Shown: positions 8,934 through 19,710 of the stretch, piece after piece | Layout: every line of letters starts with the position of its first letter | Position numbering within the stretch: position 1 is the stretch's first letter | NCBI RefSeq assembly: GCF_011762195.1 | Contig: NZ_JAASQK010000009.1 | Span: forward strand, 62,001 to 126,000 | Length of the DNA: 64,000 nt | DNA from: Sphingomonas oligoaromativorans | Lineage (GTDB): Bacteria > Pseudomonadota > Alphaproteobacteria > Sphingomonadales > Sphingomonadaceae | Direction: 5' to 3' | Position numbers and translations under genes: made by a program | The notes under the pieces: model-generated | Told to the model about the DNA's origin: nothing | The model's input: the letters and a program-made list of their open reading frames with translations, nothing else | The model's database searches: none

Positions 8934-9412
8934 CGGGCGTTGGGCTTGGCGATCAGCCACAGGATCGATGCTCCCGAAACAAGCGAGAAGAGGGCGTTCC
9001 AGCCGGCCAGCGAGACGCCCCAGAGCGTCCACTGCGCCTGATCGCAGCGCACGACCGGCGCGGCCATGATCTGGGCGAGGATATCCTGCCCCGATCCGCC
9101 GAGCACCGGCGCCGTGCAGCGGGTGATGCCGGTCCACCAGTGATATTCGACGCCGGCATGATACACGCCGATCAGGCCGGAGACGAGGATCGCCAGCGCC
9201 GCCAGCAGCGTGAAGCCGCGCGAGGTCTTCGGGTTCGGGCGGAGCAGGATGGCGAGCAGCGCCAGCACGATCGCGGCGAGATGCGGCCAGCGCTGCCACA
9301 TGCACATCTCGCAGGGCACGAGATGGCCGATATATTGGGAGCCGAGCGCGCCGAGCAGCAGCAGGGCGGGAACAAGGAGCGCGGTCAGCCGGGCGCGGGA
9401 CAGGGCGGTCAT
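8930..9412 (-). CDS. dsbB: DsbB-family disulfide bond formation protein
   Basis: A 160-residue inner-membrane protein with four predicted transmembrane helices. The first periplasmic pair is C34-E-M-C37 (LVPCEMCMWQRWP), followed by a second loop with TRCTAPVL and VVRCDQ. The PCxxCxWQRxP motif is the DsbB hallmark. DsbB passes electrons from DsbA to ubiquinone, so it likely re-oxidises the DsbA-like proteins encoded at 1-2.6 kb. Its stop overlaps the coq7 start, linking a quinone-using enzyme with a quinone-making one. Confidence 0.92.
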   Translation of the reverse strand: MTALSRARLTALLVPALLLLGALGSQYIGHLVPCEMCMWQRWPHLAAIVLALLAILLRPNPKTSRGFTLLAALAILVSGLIGVYHAGVEYHWWTGITRCTAPVLGGSGQDILAQIMAAPVVRCDQAQWTLWGVSLAGWNALFSLVSGASILWLIAKPNAR

Positions 9413-9427
9413 GGATGAAATCCGTCG

Positions 9428-10795
9428 TCAGTGCTTCGCGGGGGCGGCGAGGGCGACCTTGGCGGCGGGCGCCAGCGGGCCGCCCAGCCGCGCCATCGTC
9501 TGGAGCGCGTAGTGGAGCTGGAAGTCGGTGACCCCCTGCTTCTTCAGCGCGTCCGCCGTGACGGTGAAGCGCGGATCGGTCTTGTCGTCGGCCTCCAGCA
9601 CGCTGTCGTCCACCTTGGCCTCGTTGATGAGGTGGCGGCGCAGATCATTCTCGCGGAACTTCGGGCGATCCTTGTAATCCGGGTCGGAAAGCTGGGGCAC
9701 CATCACGTCGGGCTGGATGCCGCCCTCCTGCACCGAACGGCCCGAGGGCGTGTAATAGCGCGCCGTGGTGAGGCGCAGCGCGGTGTCCTCGGTCAGCGGC
9801 AGCAGCGTCTGCACCGAGCCCTTGCCGAAGCTGCGCTCGCCCATCACCAGCGCGCGGCGCTGATCCTGGAGCGCGCCCGCCACGATCTCCGCCGCCGAGG
9901 CCGAACCGGCATTGACCAGCACGATCACGGGAAGGCCCTTCGCATCGTCGCCGGGGTGGGCGTAATAGCGCTCGATATCGTCCTTGGCGCGGCCGCGCTG
10001 GGAGACGATCTCGCCATGGTCGAGGAAGGCGTCGGCCGTCTCGATCGCCTGATCGAGCAGCCCTCCGGGATCGTCGCGCAGGTCGATGACATAGCCGGTC
10101 GGCAGCCCGCCATTGGCCTTGGTGATGGCGGCGATCGCGGCGCGCGTGTCGGCGCCGGTCTGCTTCGAGAAGCTGTTGATGTTGATGATGCCGATGTGGT
10201 TCTTGATCTCCCACTTCACCGGCTTGATGACGATGTTCTCGCGGACGAGCGGCACGTCGAAGGGCTTGTCGCGGCCGGGGCGCACGATGGTGAGCGTCAC
10301 CTTGGTGCCCGGATCGCCGCGCATCTGGTCCACCGCGTCGTCGAGCGTGGTGCCGTAGATCAGCTTGCCGTTGATGTGGGTGATATAGTCGCCGGATTTG
10401 ATGCCCGCGCGCCAGGCCGGGGTATCCTCGGTCGGCGTCACCACCTTCACCACGCCGTCTTCCGCCTGCACGGTGAGGCCGAGGCCGCCGTAATTGCCGT
10501 CGGTCGTCAGCTTCATCTGCTGGAAGTCGTGCGCGTCCAGATAGGAGCTGTGCGGATCGAGGCTGGCCAGCATCCCGTCGATCGCGCCCTTGATGAGCGC
10601 CTTGTCGTCGGTCTTGTCGACATAGTCCGAACGGATCTTCTGGAAGACATTCATGAACTGGTCGAGCTGGTGATAGGTATCGGAGGCCTTGTCGGACTCG
10701 GCGGCGCGTGCGCTCTGGACGGTCGGGATCAGCATCGTCGGGATGGCGGCACCCGCAGCCAGCAGGGCAATCGAGCGCAACAGGGACTTCGGCAT
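9428..10795 (-). CDS. ctpA: Carboxyl-terminal processing protease (S41 family)
   Basis: A 455-residue exported serine protease. The signal peptide (SIALLAAGAAIPTMLIPTVQSARA) is followed by an N-terminal helical region, a PDZ domain (about residues 95-180; GGLGLTVQAEDG, TPAWRAGIKSGDYI) and the S41 core. The catalytic dyad is Ser300 (GSASAAEI) and Lys325 (GERSFGKGSVQ), with the expected 25-residue spacing seen in Prc. It cleaves periplasmic proteins at their C-termini; in many bacteria it acts on murein hydrolases. It lies 86 bases downstream of the EnvC-like gene, a neighbourhood that fits cell-wall remodelling. Confidence 0.94.
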   Translation of the reverse strand: MPKSLLRSIALLAAGAAIPTMLIPTVQSARAAESDKASDTYHQLDQFMNVFQKIRSDYVDKTDDKALIKGAIDGMLASLDPHSSYLDAHDFQQMKLTTDGNYGGLGLTVQAEDGVVKVVTPTEDTPAWRAGIKSGDYITHINGKLIYGTTLDDAVDQMRGDPGTKVTLTIVRPGRDKPFDVPLVRENIVIKPVKWEIKNHIGIININSFSKQTGADTRAAIAAITKANGGLPTGYVIDLRDDPGGLLDQAIETADAFLDHGEIVSQRGRAKDDIERYYAHPGDDAKGLPVIVLVNAGSASAAEIVAGALQDQRRALVMGERSFGKGSVQTLLPLTEDTALRLTTARYYTPSGRSVQEGGIQPDVMVPQLSDPDYKDRPKFRENDLRRHLINEAKVDDSVLEADDKTDPRFTVTADALKKQGVTDFQLHYALQTMARLGGPLAPAAKVALAAPAKH

Positions 10796-10881
10796 CGAGT
10801 CTCGTCTTTCCGTGGGGCCGGGGTGCCCCTCCATGACAACTGTTACCGCGTTTCGCACGAAGGCAAAAGCGGCGGAAATTC

Positions 10882-12075
10882 TCAGCCGCTCTGCGCCATG
10901 GCGAGGATGTCGACGGGGCGATTGTCGCGGCGCAGCTCGGCGGCGATCGGGGAAGCGGCGGTGGTGCCGGCGCGGCCGATGAGATCGCCGGGGCGGAGCC
11001 TCTGGCCGACCTTCACCGCCACCGTGTCGAGCCCGGTCAGCGTCGTCGTCCAGCCGCCGCCATGGCCGAGGATGACGATTCGGCCATAGCTGCGGAAGGC
11101 CCCGGCGTAGAGCACGGTGGCGGCCGTGGGCGCGCGCACGTCGGCGCCGGGCTCCACCGTGACGGTGAGGCCGCGCGCGCGGATGCCGGCGCCCGAAACC
11201 TCGCCATAGCCGGTCGCGACCGCGCCGCTCACCGGCAGGCGATAGCGCGGAGGCCCGGCATGAACGGGCACGGCGTCATCGGGGCCGGCGGGGCGCGGAT
11301 CGGGGCCGGGCAAACGGGCGAGGCGGGCGCGGATGTCGCCGGCCTCGGCCATGGCCTGCATCCGGTCGGCGATGTCGCGGGCATCCTCGCCGAGGCCGAT
11401 CGCGCGCTCCTCCTCCTCGGCCGCCTGATCGGCGAGGCGCTGCGAGCGGCGGATGGCCGTGGCCTCCAGGGTCGCGAACGCCTGTCGGCGGCTGGCGAGC
11501 AGCTTGCGGCTGGCATCGAGCGCGGTGGCGGCGCGCTCGGCATCGCCGTGCAGTTCGGTCTGTTTGGCGAGCGTCGCCTGAAGCGCCGCCGTGCGGGCAT
11601 GGATCACCGGCAGCGTATCGGCGAGCAGCAGGCGGACATGGACGATGTCGTCGAGCGAGCCCGGCTGCGCGATGGCGAGCGCCGGCGGGCGGCGCGCCAT
11701 GGTCTGAAGCGCGGCGACCAGATGCAGGATCGGCCCCTGCTTCTCGGCGATATGGCTGCGCTGGTCCGCTTGCAGCCTGGCGATCAGGGCGATGCGGGCC
11801 TGGGCGGCGGCAAGATCGGATTCGGCGGCCTGCACCTGAAGGCCCAGCGCGGCGGCCTGCGCACGGGCGCGATCCGCTTCGTTGCTGGCCTGTTCGGCGG
11901 CCTGATTGAGCGCGGCGGCGCGGGCTTCCGCCTCGGACGCGGCCTGCTTGGCGCCGACCAGCGCGTTGCGGACGTCGCCGATGGCCGGCGCGAGGTCGGG
12001 CGCCTCGGCGGGCGCGGCGCCCGTCGCCAGCGTCGCGAGCCCGAGCCCGATCATGATCGCCCCCCGCCCGCGCAT
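10882..12075 (-). CDS. EnvC-like murein hydrolase activator, degenerate LytM domain
   Basis: A 397-residue exported protein: a signal peptide, a long coiled coil (about residues 30-260), and a C-terminal LytM (M23) domain. The zinc ligands of active M23 enzymes are absent: the HxxxD block is replaced by ARGLTVTV, YGHLS by TTLTGLD, and HLHFEV by IAAELRR. This matches EnvC, whose inactive LytM domain activates the amidases AmiA/B at the division site. An activator rather than a hydrolase role is therefore inferred. The ATG overlaps the rlmH stop (ATGA). Confidence 0.87.
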   Translation of the reverse strand: MRGRGAIMIGLGLATLATGAAPAEAPDLAPAIGDVRNALVGAKQAASEAEARAAALNQAAEQASNEADRARAQAAALGLQVQAAESDLAAAQARIALIARLQADQRSHIAEKQGPILHLVAALQTMARRPPALAIAQPGSLDDIVHVRLLLADTLPVIHARTAALQATLAKQTELHGDAERAATALDASRKLLASRRQAFATLEATAIRRSQRLADQAAEEEERAIGLGEDARDIADRMQAMAEAGDIRARLARLPGPDPRPAGPDDAVPVHAGPPRYRLPVSGAVATGYGEVSGAGIRARGLTVTVEPGADVRAPTAATVLYAGAFRSYGRIVILGHGGGWTTTLTGLDTVAVKVGQRLRPGDLIGRAGTTAASPIAAELRRDNRPVDILAMAQSG

Positions 12076-12497
12076 CAGCCCTCGCGGTGATAGGGGTGGC
12101 CGGCGAGGATGCTCGATGCCCGCCAGAGCTGCTCGGCCAGCATCGCGCGGGCCATCATGTGCGGCCATGTCGCCTTGCCGAAGGCGAGCAGAAGGTCCGC
12201 CTTGGCGCGCGTCTCGTCCTCATGGCCGTCGGCGGCGCCGATCAGGAAGCGCACCTCGCGCACCCCGTCGTCGCGCCAGCGGCCGAGGATGGCGGCCAGC
12301 TCGCGGGACGGCAGATCCCGCCCCGTCTCGTCGAGCGCGACCAGCCGCGCGCCGGGCGCAAGCTCGGGCATCCGCCCGCCTGTATCGGGCAGCTCGCTGA
12401 CCTTGGTCGGCCAGCTCACGCGCTTCAGATAGCGATCGACCAGCTCGGCCTCGGGGCTGCGCCCGATCCGCCCGCGGGCGACGATGTGGAGCAGCAA
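12075..12497 (-). CDS. rlmH: 23S rRNA pseudouridine-1915 N3-methyltransferase RlmH
   Basis: This SPOUT-fold methyltransferase modifies pseudouridine 1915 in helix 69 of 23S rRNA on assembled 70S ribosomes. The 140-residue length is typical. Diagnostic parts are the N-terminal LHIVARGRIG, the SAM-binding knot FLIGAADGHEDE and the C-terminal MLAEQLWRASSILAGHPYHRE. It sits 12 bases after rsfS and overlaps the EnvC-like gene, in the widely conserved nadD-rsfS-rlmH order. Confidence 0.95.
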   Translation of the reverse strand: MLLHIVARGRIGRSPEAELVDRYLKRVSWPTKVSELPDTGGRMPELAPGARLVALDETGRDLPSRELAAILGRWRDDGVREVRFLIGAADGHEDETRAKADLLLAFGKATWPHMMARAMLAEQLWRASSILAGHPYHREG

Positions 12498-12509
12498 GGC
12501 CGGCCGGCG

Positions 12510-12914
12510 TCAGGCGACGGGCGGTGGCGCCGGCGGATTGGAGGGCGAGGCGGTCGCCGCGCTCTCGTCGCCGAACGCCCACATCCGCTCCAGATTGTAG
12601 AAGCTGCGCACTTCCGGGCGGAACAGGTGGACGATCACGTCGCCGGCATCGATCAGCACCCAGTCGGCGGCCGGCAGGCCTTCGATCTTGGGGCTGCGGC
12701 CGACCTGCGCCTTCACCTTCTCGGCGAGCTTCACCGCCATGGACGACACCTGCCGGCTCGAACGGCCGGAGGCGATCACCATGTAATCGGCGATGCTGGT
12801 CTTGCCGGCGAGCGGGATCGAGATGGTCTCGACCGCCTGATCGTCCTCAAGCGACTGGAGCACCAGCGTGTGGAGCGCCTCGGCCTCCGGTGAAGCGGCG
12901 GGGCCACCCGTCAT
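12510..12914 (-). CDS. rsfS: Ribosomal silencing factor RsfS
   Basis: RsfS binds ribosomal protein L14 and blocks subunit joining, lowering translation in starvation. The core (about residues 10-110) carries LQSLEDDQAVETISI, SIADYMVIASGRSSRQV, IEGLPAADWVLIDAGDVIVHLF and RSFYNLERMW. The C-terminal 20 residues are an Ala/Pro/Ser tail. The start at 12914 is chosen because its ATG overlaps the nadD stop (ATGA); an upstream start at 13016 would lie inside nadD. 134 residues. Confidence 0.94.
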   Translation of the reverse strand: MTGGPAASPEAEALHTLVLQSLEDDQAVETISIPLAGKTSIADYMVIASGRSSRQVSSMAVKLAEKVKAQVGRSPKIEGLPAADWVLIDAGDVIVHLFRPEVRSFYNLERMWAFGDESAATASPSNPPAPPPVA

Positions 12915-13600
12915 GTCGCGGGTGGCGGCGGTAGAAGCAGGCAATGAACCTCCGGGGGAACGAGCCGGCGCGTCACGCGATCGCGCAGGGCTCTTGGGTT
13001 TATACGGCGATGCCAATCGGGATCGGCGGCCCGCCGGGCGGTGGCTGAAGTCGGGTCAGGAACAGTATGCATCAGCACGAGTGCCGGCAAACTCCATCGC
13101 GTCCACCGCTTCGCGCCCGAAGCGGACCGGCCGAAGCGGCCCAGCCAGCCCATCGCTACACCAGATCGGGCGGCCGCATCATAGCCCGGTCGGGCGATCA
13201 CGGCAATGGGAAGCGTCGCGGCGATCGTCCGCCAGTCCTTCCACAGCGCGAACTGGGCGAGATTGTCGGCGCCCATGATCCAGATGAAGCGATCGCGCGG
13301 GTAGCGGCGGACGATCTTGCGGAGCGTGTCGACCGTGTAGCGCGTGCCGAGGCTGGCCTCGATCGCGGTGGGCACGATCGGCGCGCGGCGGGCCATCCGT
13401 TCGGCGGAGGCGAGGCGGTCGGCGAGCGAGGCCATGTCCGACGCGGCGGCCTTGAGCGGGTTGCCCGGCGACACCAGCCACCACACCTCGTCCAGCCCCA
13501 GCGCCTCGATCGCGAACAGGCTGATCCGCCGGTGCGCGGTATGCGCGGGGTTGAAGGAGCCGCCGAGCAGGCCGATCCGCCTGCCGCCACCTCGTGTCAC
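12911..13600 (-). CDS. nadD: Nicotinate-nucleotide adenylyltransferase NadD
   Basis: It adenylates nicotinate mononucleotide in NAD synthesis. The nucleotidyltransferase signature GLLGGSFNPAHTAHRRIS lies at the N-terminus, followed by TRYTVDTLRKI and FIWIMGADNLAQF. The C-terminus carries RINPRALRDR in place of the usual SSTxIR block. The GTG at 13600 is the likely start, 10 bases after the proA stop; longer in-frame extensions would overlap proA. 229 residues. The proA-nadD-rsfS-rlmH-envC-ctpA genes form one minus-strand run. Confidence 0.93.
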   Translation of the reverse strand: MTRGGGRRIGLLGGSFNPAHTAHRRISLFAIEALGLDEVWWLVSPGNPLKAAASDMASLADRLASAERMARRAPIVPTAIEASLGTRYTVDTLRKIVRRYPRDRFIWIMGADNLAQFALWKDWRTIAATLPIAVIARPGYDAAARSGVAMGWLGRFGRSASGAKRWTRWSLPALVLMHTVPDPTSATARRAADPDWHRRINPRALRDRVTRRLVPPEVHCLLLPPPPAT

Positions 13601-13610
13601 GCCCAGTCTC

Positions 13611-14900
13611 TCAAGGACGGGTCTGCCCCGTGCCGCGCACCTGCCATTTATAGGTGGTGAGGCCTTCGAGCGCGACCGGGCCTCGCGCATGAAGCCGGCC
13701 CGTCGAGATGCCGATCTCCGCGCCGAGGCCAAACTCGCCGCCGTCGGCGAACTGGGTCGAGGCGTTCCACATCACGATGGCGCTGTCGACGCTGTTGAGG
13801 AAATGCTCCGCCACTTCCGCATCCTCGGCGATGATCGCGTCGGTGTGGTGGGAGGCATGGGCGGCGATGTGGCGACAGGCGCCTTCCACCCCGTCGACGA
13901 AGCCGACGGTGCAGATCGCGTCGAGATATTCGGTGTCCCAGTCCTCTGGCGCGGCCGGCGTGATGCGGGGATTGAGCGCCTGAGCGTCTCCGTCGCCGCG
14001 CAGCGCGCAGCCGGCGTCGAGAAGGGCGCGGACGAGGCTCGCCGCCTCGGGATAGGCGCGGTCGATCAGCAGCGTCTCGGTCGAACCGCAGACGCCGGTC
14101 CGCCGCAGCTTGGCGTTGACGACGATCGCCTCCGCCATCGCGGGCACGGCCGAGGCATGGACGAAGCTGTGGTTGATGCCGTCGAGATGGGCGAGCACGG
14201 GCACCCGCGCCTCGTCCTGCACGCGCGCGACGAGGCCCTTGCCGCCGCGGGGCACGATGATGTCGACCAGCCCCTGCGCCCGAAGCAGCGCGCCCACGGC
14301 GGCGCGGTCGGTCGTCGGGATCAACTGCACCGCATCGACCGGCAGCCCGGCGGCGGCGATGCCGTCGGCGAGCGCGGCATGGATCGCGGCGTTGGAGGTG
14401 CGGGCTTCCGAGCCGCCGCGCAGGATCGCGGCATTGCCCGCCATCAGCGCCAGCGCGCCGGCGTCGGCGGTGACGTTGGGGCGGCTTTCATAGATGATGC
14501 CGACCACGCCCAGCGGCACGCGGACGCGGCGCAGCTCGAGCCCGTTGGGGCGGTCGCGCCGGTCGATCACCTGCCCCACCGGATCGTCGAGCCCGGCGAC
14601 CGCTTCCAGCGCCTCCGCGACGCCCTCAAGGCGCTGTGGGTGGAGCGTCAGCCGGTCCTTCATCGCGGAGGCCATGCCGCAGGCGTCGGCGCGGGCGAGG
14701 TCTTCGCGATTGGCGGCGAGGATCGCCTCCGACCGCTCGCGCAGCAGGCGCGCGGCGTGGCGGAGCGCATCCGCCTTCCGCTCCGTCGGCGCGGTGGCGA
14801 GGATCGCGGCGGCGGCGCGGGCACGGCGGCCCATCGCGCCGATCAGCGTGTCGGCCGCCTCCTCGGTGAGCGCGCCGGTCTGGGGCAGGGGAATATCCAT
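13611..14900 (-). CDS. proA: Gamma-glutamyl phosphate reductase ProA
   Basis: The second step of proline biosynthesis: NADPH-dependent reduction of gamma-glutamyl phosphate to the semialdehyde. The 429-residue protein is aldehyde-dehydrogenase-like, with RVPLGVVGIIYESRPNVT, the catalytic Cys in RTGVCGSTETLL and the C-terminal LGAEIGISTGRLHARGPV and GLTTYKW typical of ProA. It is the first gene of the minus-strand run and is divergent from the DUF3667 gene. Confidence 0.96.
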   Translation of the reverse strand: MDIPLPQTGALTEEAADTLIGAMGRRARAAAAILATAPTERKADALRHAARLLRERSEAILAANREDLARADACGMASAMKDRLTLHPQRLEGVAEALEAVAGLDDPVGQVIDRRDRPNGLELRRVRVPLGVVGIIYESRPNVTADAGALALMAGNAAILRGGSEARTSNAAIHAALADGIAAAGLPVDAVQLIPTTDRAAVGALLRAQGLVDIIVPRGGKGLVARVQDEARVPVLAHLDGINHSFVHASAVPAMAEAIVVNAKLRRTGVCGSTETLLIDRAYPEAASLVRALLDAGCALRGDGDAQALNPRITPAAPEDWDTEYLDAICTVGFVDGVEGACRHIAAHASHHTDAIIAEDAEVAEHFLNSVDSAIVMWNASTQFADGGEFGLGAEIGISTGRLHARGPVALEGLTTYKWQVRGTGQTRP

Positions 14901-14996
14901 CCCCGCCGATTAGCAGAATGTGCCCCGATCGGGCACCCTCTCGACCGCTCGCCTGCTTGCGGCTTATTCTTGGGGCGGGGAAACAGGGGATTGGGC

Positions 14997-16103
14997 ATGA
15001 CGGGCAGTGGGGACGAGTTCGGGGATATTCTGACCGGAGGCCTCGTCACCCGCGAGGTCGACCGGGCCGGCGGGGCCGCGGGCCATGGCGCCCATGAAGG
15101 TGCCGGCGGCGAATGCCTCAACTGCGGCGCGGTGCGCGCCGGCCCCTTCTGCCAGAGCTGCGGGCAGAGCGGCCATGTCCACCGCAACGTCTCCGCGCTC
15201 GCGCACGACATCCTCCACGGCGTGTTCCATTTCGAGGGCAGGATCTGGAAGACGCTGCCGATGCTGGCCTTCCATCCCGGCGACCTGACGCGGCGCTATG
15301 TTCATGGCGAGCGCGCCAAGTTCGTGTCGCCGATGGCGCTGTTCCTGTTCTCGGTGTTCCTGCTGTTCGCCGCCGTGAACCGGCTGTCCTCGCCCGACGT
15401 GGCGGGGGCGGCGCAGGGGCTGGCCAAGGCGCAGGCGCAGCTCGGCACCGAATCGGCCAGGGCGCAGAAGCGGCTCGACGGCCTCGAGAAGAAGCGCATC
15501 GACACGCTCGCCGCCGATCCCGACGCCGATCTGGGCGATCTCAACCAGAAGATCAGCGACGCCCAGCGCGAGGTGGCGGGGCTGTCGGTCGCGGCGCAGC
15601 ATCTGCCGCAGGTGAAGGCCGGCGCTTCGGATGGAGCGGAAGGCGTGGCCGAGGCGCTCAACGTCAACACCGGCTTCTCGAAGCTCGATCGCCAGATCGG
15701 CCATGTGAAGGAGAATCCGGCGCTCTATGCCTACAAGCTCAAGATGGCGTCGTATAAGTTCAGTTGGGCGCTGATCCCGATCTCGGTGCCGTTCATCTGG
15801 CTGATGTTCTTCTGGCGGCGTGACGTGGGGTTTTACGATCACGCGATCTTCGCGATCCACTCGCTGAGCTTCATGACGCTGTTCGTGGTGGGGTTGCTGG
15901 CGCTCTACTTCGTCGGCGTGGGGCAGGCCTGGCTGTGGTGCGCCTTCCTGATCGTGCCGCCCGTCCATATGTACAAGCAGTTGAAGCACGCCTACCGCAT
16001 CGGCCGCTTCGGGGCGGCTTGGCGGACGGTGACGCTGCTGTCGATGACGGGCGTGACGTCGCTGCTCTTCTTCCTGCTGCTGCTCTGGCTGGAGGCGGAG
16101 TGA
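14997..16103 (+). CDS. DUF3667 membrane protein with N-terminal zinc ribbon
   Basis: A 368-residue protein. The N-terminal zinc ribbon has two Cys pairs (CLNCGAVRAGPFCQSCGQ, about residues 40-60), followed by the DUF3667 block (FHPGDLTRRYVHGERAKFVSPMALF) leading into transmembrane helix 1. A charged coiled-coil stretch follows (about 145-205; AQKRLDGLEKKR, LNQKISDAQREV). Three to four more membrane helices close the protein. The start has AGGGGA upstream. Family members are of unknown function; a Zn-binding membrane role is only inferred. It is adjacent to the next small gene (3-base gap). Confidence 0.8.
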   Translation: MTGSGDEFGDILTGGLVTREVDRAGGAAGHGAHEGAGGECLNCGAVRAGPFCQSCGQSGHVHRNVSALAHDILHGVFHFEGRIWKTLPMLAFHPGDLTRRYVHGERAKFVSPMALFLFSVFLLFAAVNRLSSPDVAGAAQGLAKAQAQLGTESARAQKRLDGLEKKRIDTLAADPDADLGDLNQKISDAQREVAGLSVAAQHLPQVKAGASDGAEGVAEALNVNTGFSKLDRQIGHVKENPALYAYKLKMASYKFSWALIPISVPFIWLMFFWRRDVGFYDHAIFAIHSLSFMTLFVVGLLALYFVGVGQAWLWCAFLIVPPVHMYKQLKHAYRIGRFGAAWRTVTLLSMTGVTSLLFFLLLLWLEAE

Positions 16104-16106
16104 AAC

Positions 16107-16592
16107 ATGCTGGCGCTTCTGGCGATTGCTTCGCTGTCCGTCTGCACCGTCGAGGATGCGCGCTACCGGATGCGGACGGCGCCGGACATCGTGGCGACGT
16201 TCCACGATGTCGAGAAAGGGCGGGATTGGCCGTCCCGCATTGCGCTCGATATCCACGTCGGCGCCAGCGGCCGGGACTATTGGTTCCTGCCCTGGAATGG
16301 CGGGACCGATGGCCTCGCCCATCTCGCCTCCACGACGGACGTGCGATCCGCCTCATGGCGGCCGCCCTCGCCCGATGACGGGAAGGAGCGGCCGATCGGC
16401 GACATCGACTATATCGGAACCGATGCCTCATATCATGTGTACGAAGGCGTGCCGGTGCGAAACGGTGTCGCGCCGGCGCATATGCTGATGCCCAATCTCG
16501 GCGATGTGCTCTGGCATCTGACCCCGCCCGACAAGAGGGACGCGGCACCGAAGCAGTTCTTCGACCTCGTCGGCTGCTCGAAATCGAAATAG
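16107..16592 (+). CDS. Uncharacterised protein, possible exported
   Basis: A 161-residue protein with a very short hydrophobic N-terminus (MLALLAIASLSVCTVEDARYR) that could be a minimal signal peptide. The rest has no domain I recognise; it includes DIHVGASGRDYWFLPWNGG and HMLMPNLGDVLWHLTPPD, and ends in LVGCSKSK. It starts 3 bases after the DUF3667 gene and is probably co-transcribed with it. A strong hairpin terminator follows. Coding is supported by codon pattern and operon position, not by a known family. Confidence 0.6.
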   Translation: MLALLAIASLSVCTVEDARYRMRTAPDIVATFHDVEKGRDWPSRIALDIHVGASGRDYWFLPWNGGTDGLAHLASTTDVRSASWRPPSPDDGKERPIGDIDYIGTDASYHVYEGVPVRNGVAPAHMLMPNLGDVLWHLTPPDKRDAAPKQFFDLVGCSKSK

Positions 16593-16630
16593 CCGGACCG
16601 GGAGGAAAGGGGCGCCAGCACCCGGTGACG

Positions 16631-16666
16631 AAAAGGGCCGGAGCATCGCTGCCCCGGCCCTTTTTT
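16631..16666. terminator. Intrinsic terminator, probably bidirectional
   Basis: The perfect arms GGGCCGG (16635-16641) and CCGGCCC (16654-16660), extended by AAAA/TTTT, surround a 12-base loop and are followed by six Ts on the plus strand. The opposite strand also ends in a T-run (TTTT). It sits between two convergent genes and should end both the DUF3667 operon and ftsH. Confidence 0.85.
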
Positions 16667-16684
16667 AGTCCATTGTGAACCCTG

Positions 16685-18649
<1,965 letters not shown>

Positions 18650-18720
18650 GAGTGTTCCGATCAGAGTGTCCCGCCAATTATGTAGGTGGAGGCGGGTTAA
18701 TGGCAATGGAACAAGATCGA

Positions 18721-19710
18721 TCAGGCTGATCGGCGCGGCGGAGCGGGGCGGAAACGCCATGTTACGCCCCCGGTCGCCATGACGTCGGCCAGCGTGGCGG
18801 TGCCGCCGGCACTGAGCGTGGCCATCAGGCGGGCGAGGCCGGGGCCGTCAGGCGAGGCCTGAAAATGACGTGAGAACAGCAAGATAAGGGCACGGCGGAG
18901 GATGTCGCGGGGGGCATCGCCGGGGGAGAGGAGGGCGTCGCTGCCTTCCGTCCGGCAGGATTGAGCGAAAAATCGCTTTGCCAGCGTATCAAGGGCCTCT
19001 TCGGCGTCGCGCAGGTGGTTGGCGGAGGCCGCGACTCGCAGCGGGTCGAGCCATGGCGTCGTCGCGAGCAGGGCACGGGCGGCGGTGCGGCCGAATCGGG
19101 CGTCATGATTGGAGGGGTCGCGCGCGGGCTCGATCCCGGCGGCGGCGACGATCGCCTCCAGCTCGGCCTTGCGCCAGCCGAGCAGCGGGCGGAGCAGCTT
19201 GGGGCCGTCTGGATCGGCCTCGTCGATAGGGCGGATGGGGCGGATGCCCGCAAGGCCCGACAGGCCCGCCCCGCGCGCGAGGCGCATCAGCAGCGTTTCG
19301 GCCTGATCGTCGGCATGATGCGCGGTGAGGATGGCGGCGAGGCCCTCCTCGCGCGCCCACTGGTGGAGCGCGGCATAGCGGGCGCGGCGGGCCTCGCCCT
19401 GCACGCCTTCGCCGGCAGGCGCGACCGTGACCCGTACGATCCGATGCGGCACGCCGAGCGCGGCCGCGACCGCACCCGCCGCCGCCGCTTCGGCTGCCGC
19501 CTCGGGGCGCAGCCCATGGTCGACGGTCATCGCCTTCACCGGCCCCGCGCCGACTTTCGCCGCGAGAAGGAGCAGCGCGACGCTGTCCGGCCCGCCCGAC
19601 AGAGCCACGCCGATCGGCGCGGTGACGGGCAGGCCGGCTAGCTCCAGCAGCCCGTCATGATCGGCGGTGAACCGTTCGCGGACTTCGGGCTCAGGCCCCG
19701 CACTTGGCAT
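18721..19710 (-). CDS. tilS: tRNA(Ile)-lysidine synthetase TilS
   Basis: It converts C34 of the CAU-anticodon tRNA-Ile to lysidine, which makes it read AUA. The N-type ATP pyrophosphatase P-loop SGGPDS is at residues 38-43, followed by [11 protein letters not shown] and [20 protein letters not shown]. The C-terminal part is short for the family (329 residues in all). The start at 19710 overlaps the end of cpoB by 20 bases. It lies within the conserved cpoB-tilS-ftsH cluster. Confidence 0.94.
   Translation of the reverse strand: MPSAGPEPEVRERFTADHDGLLELAGLPVTAPIGVALSGGPDSVALLLLAAKVGAGPVKAMTVDHGLRPEAAAEAAAAGAVAAALGVPHRIVRVTVAPAGEGVQGEARRARYAALHQWAREEGLAAILTAHHADDQAETLLMRLARGAGLSGLAGIRPIRPIDEADPDGPKLLRPLLGWRKAELEAIVAAAGIEPARDPSNHDARFGRTAARALLATTPWLDPLRVAASANHLRDAEEALDTLAKRFFAQSCRTEGSDALLSPGDAPRDILRRALILLFSRHFQASPDGPGLARLMATLSAGGTATLADVMATGGVTWRFRPAPPRRSA

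Noticed and set aside
9431-11089. A long plus-strand open frame opposite ctpA and part of the EnvC-like gene.
   Set aside because: Antisense shadow of two well-supported genes with recognisable domains; composition is His/Arg/Gly-rich as expected of such shadows.
13344-14996. A plus-strand open frame extending the DUF3667 gene upstream across proA.
   Set aside because: It is antisense to proA and nadD; the start at 14997 has a ribosome site and matches the domain boundary.
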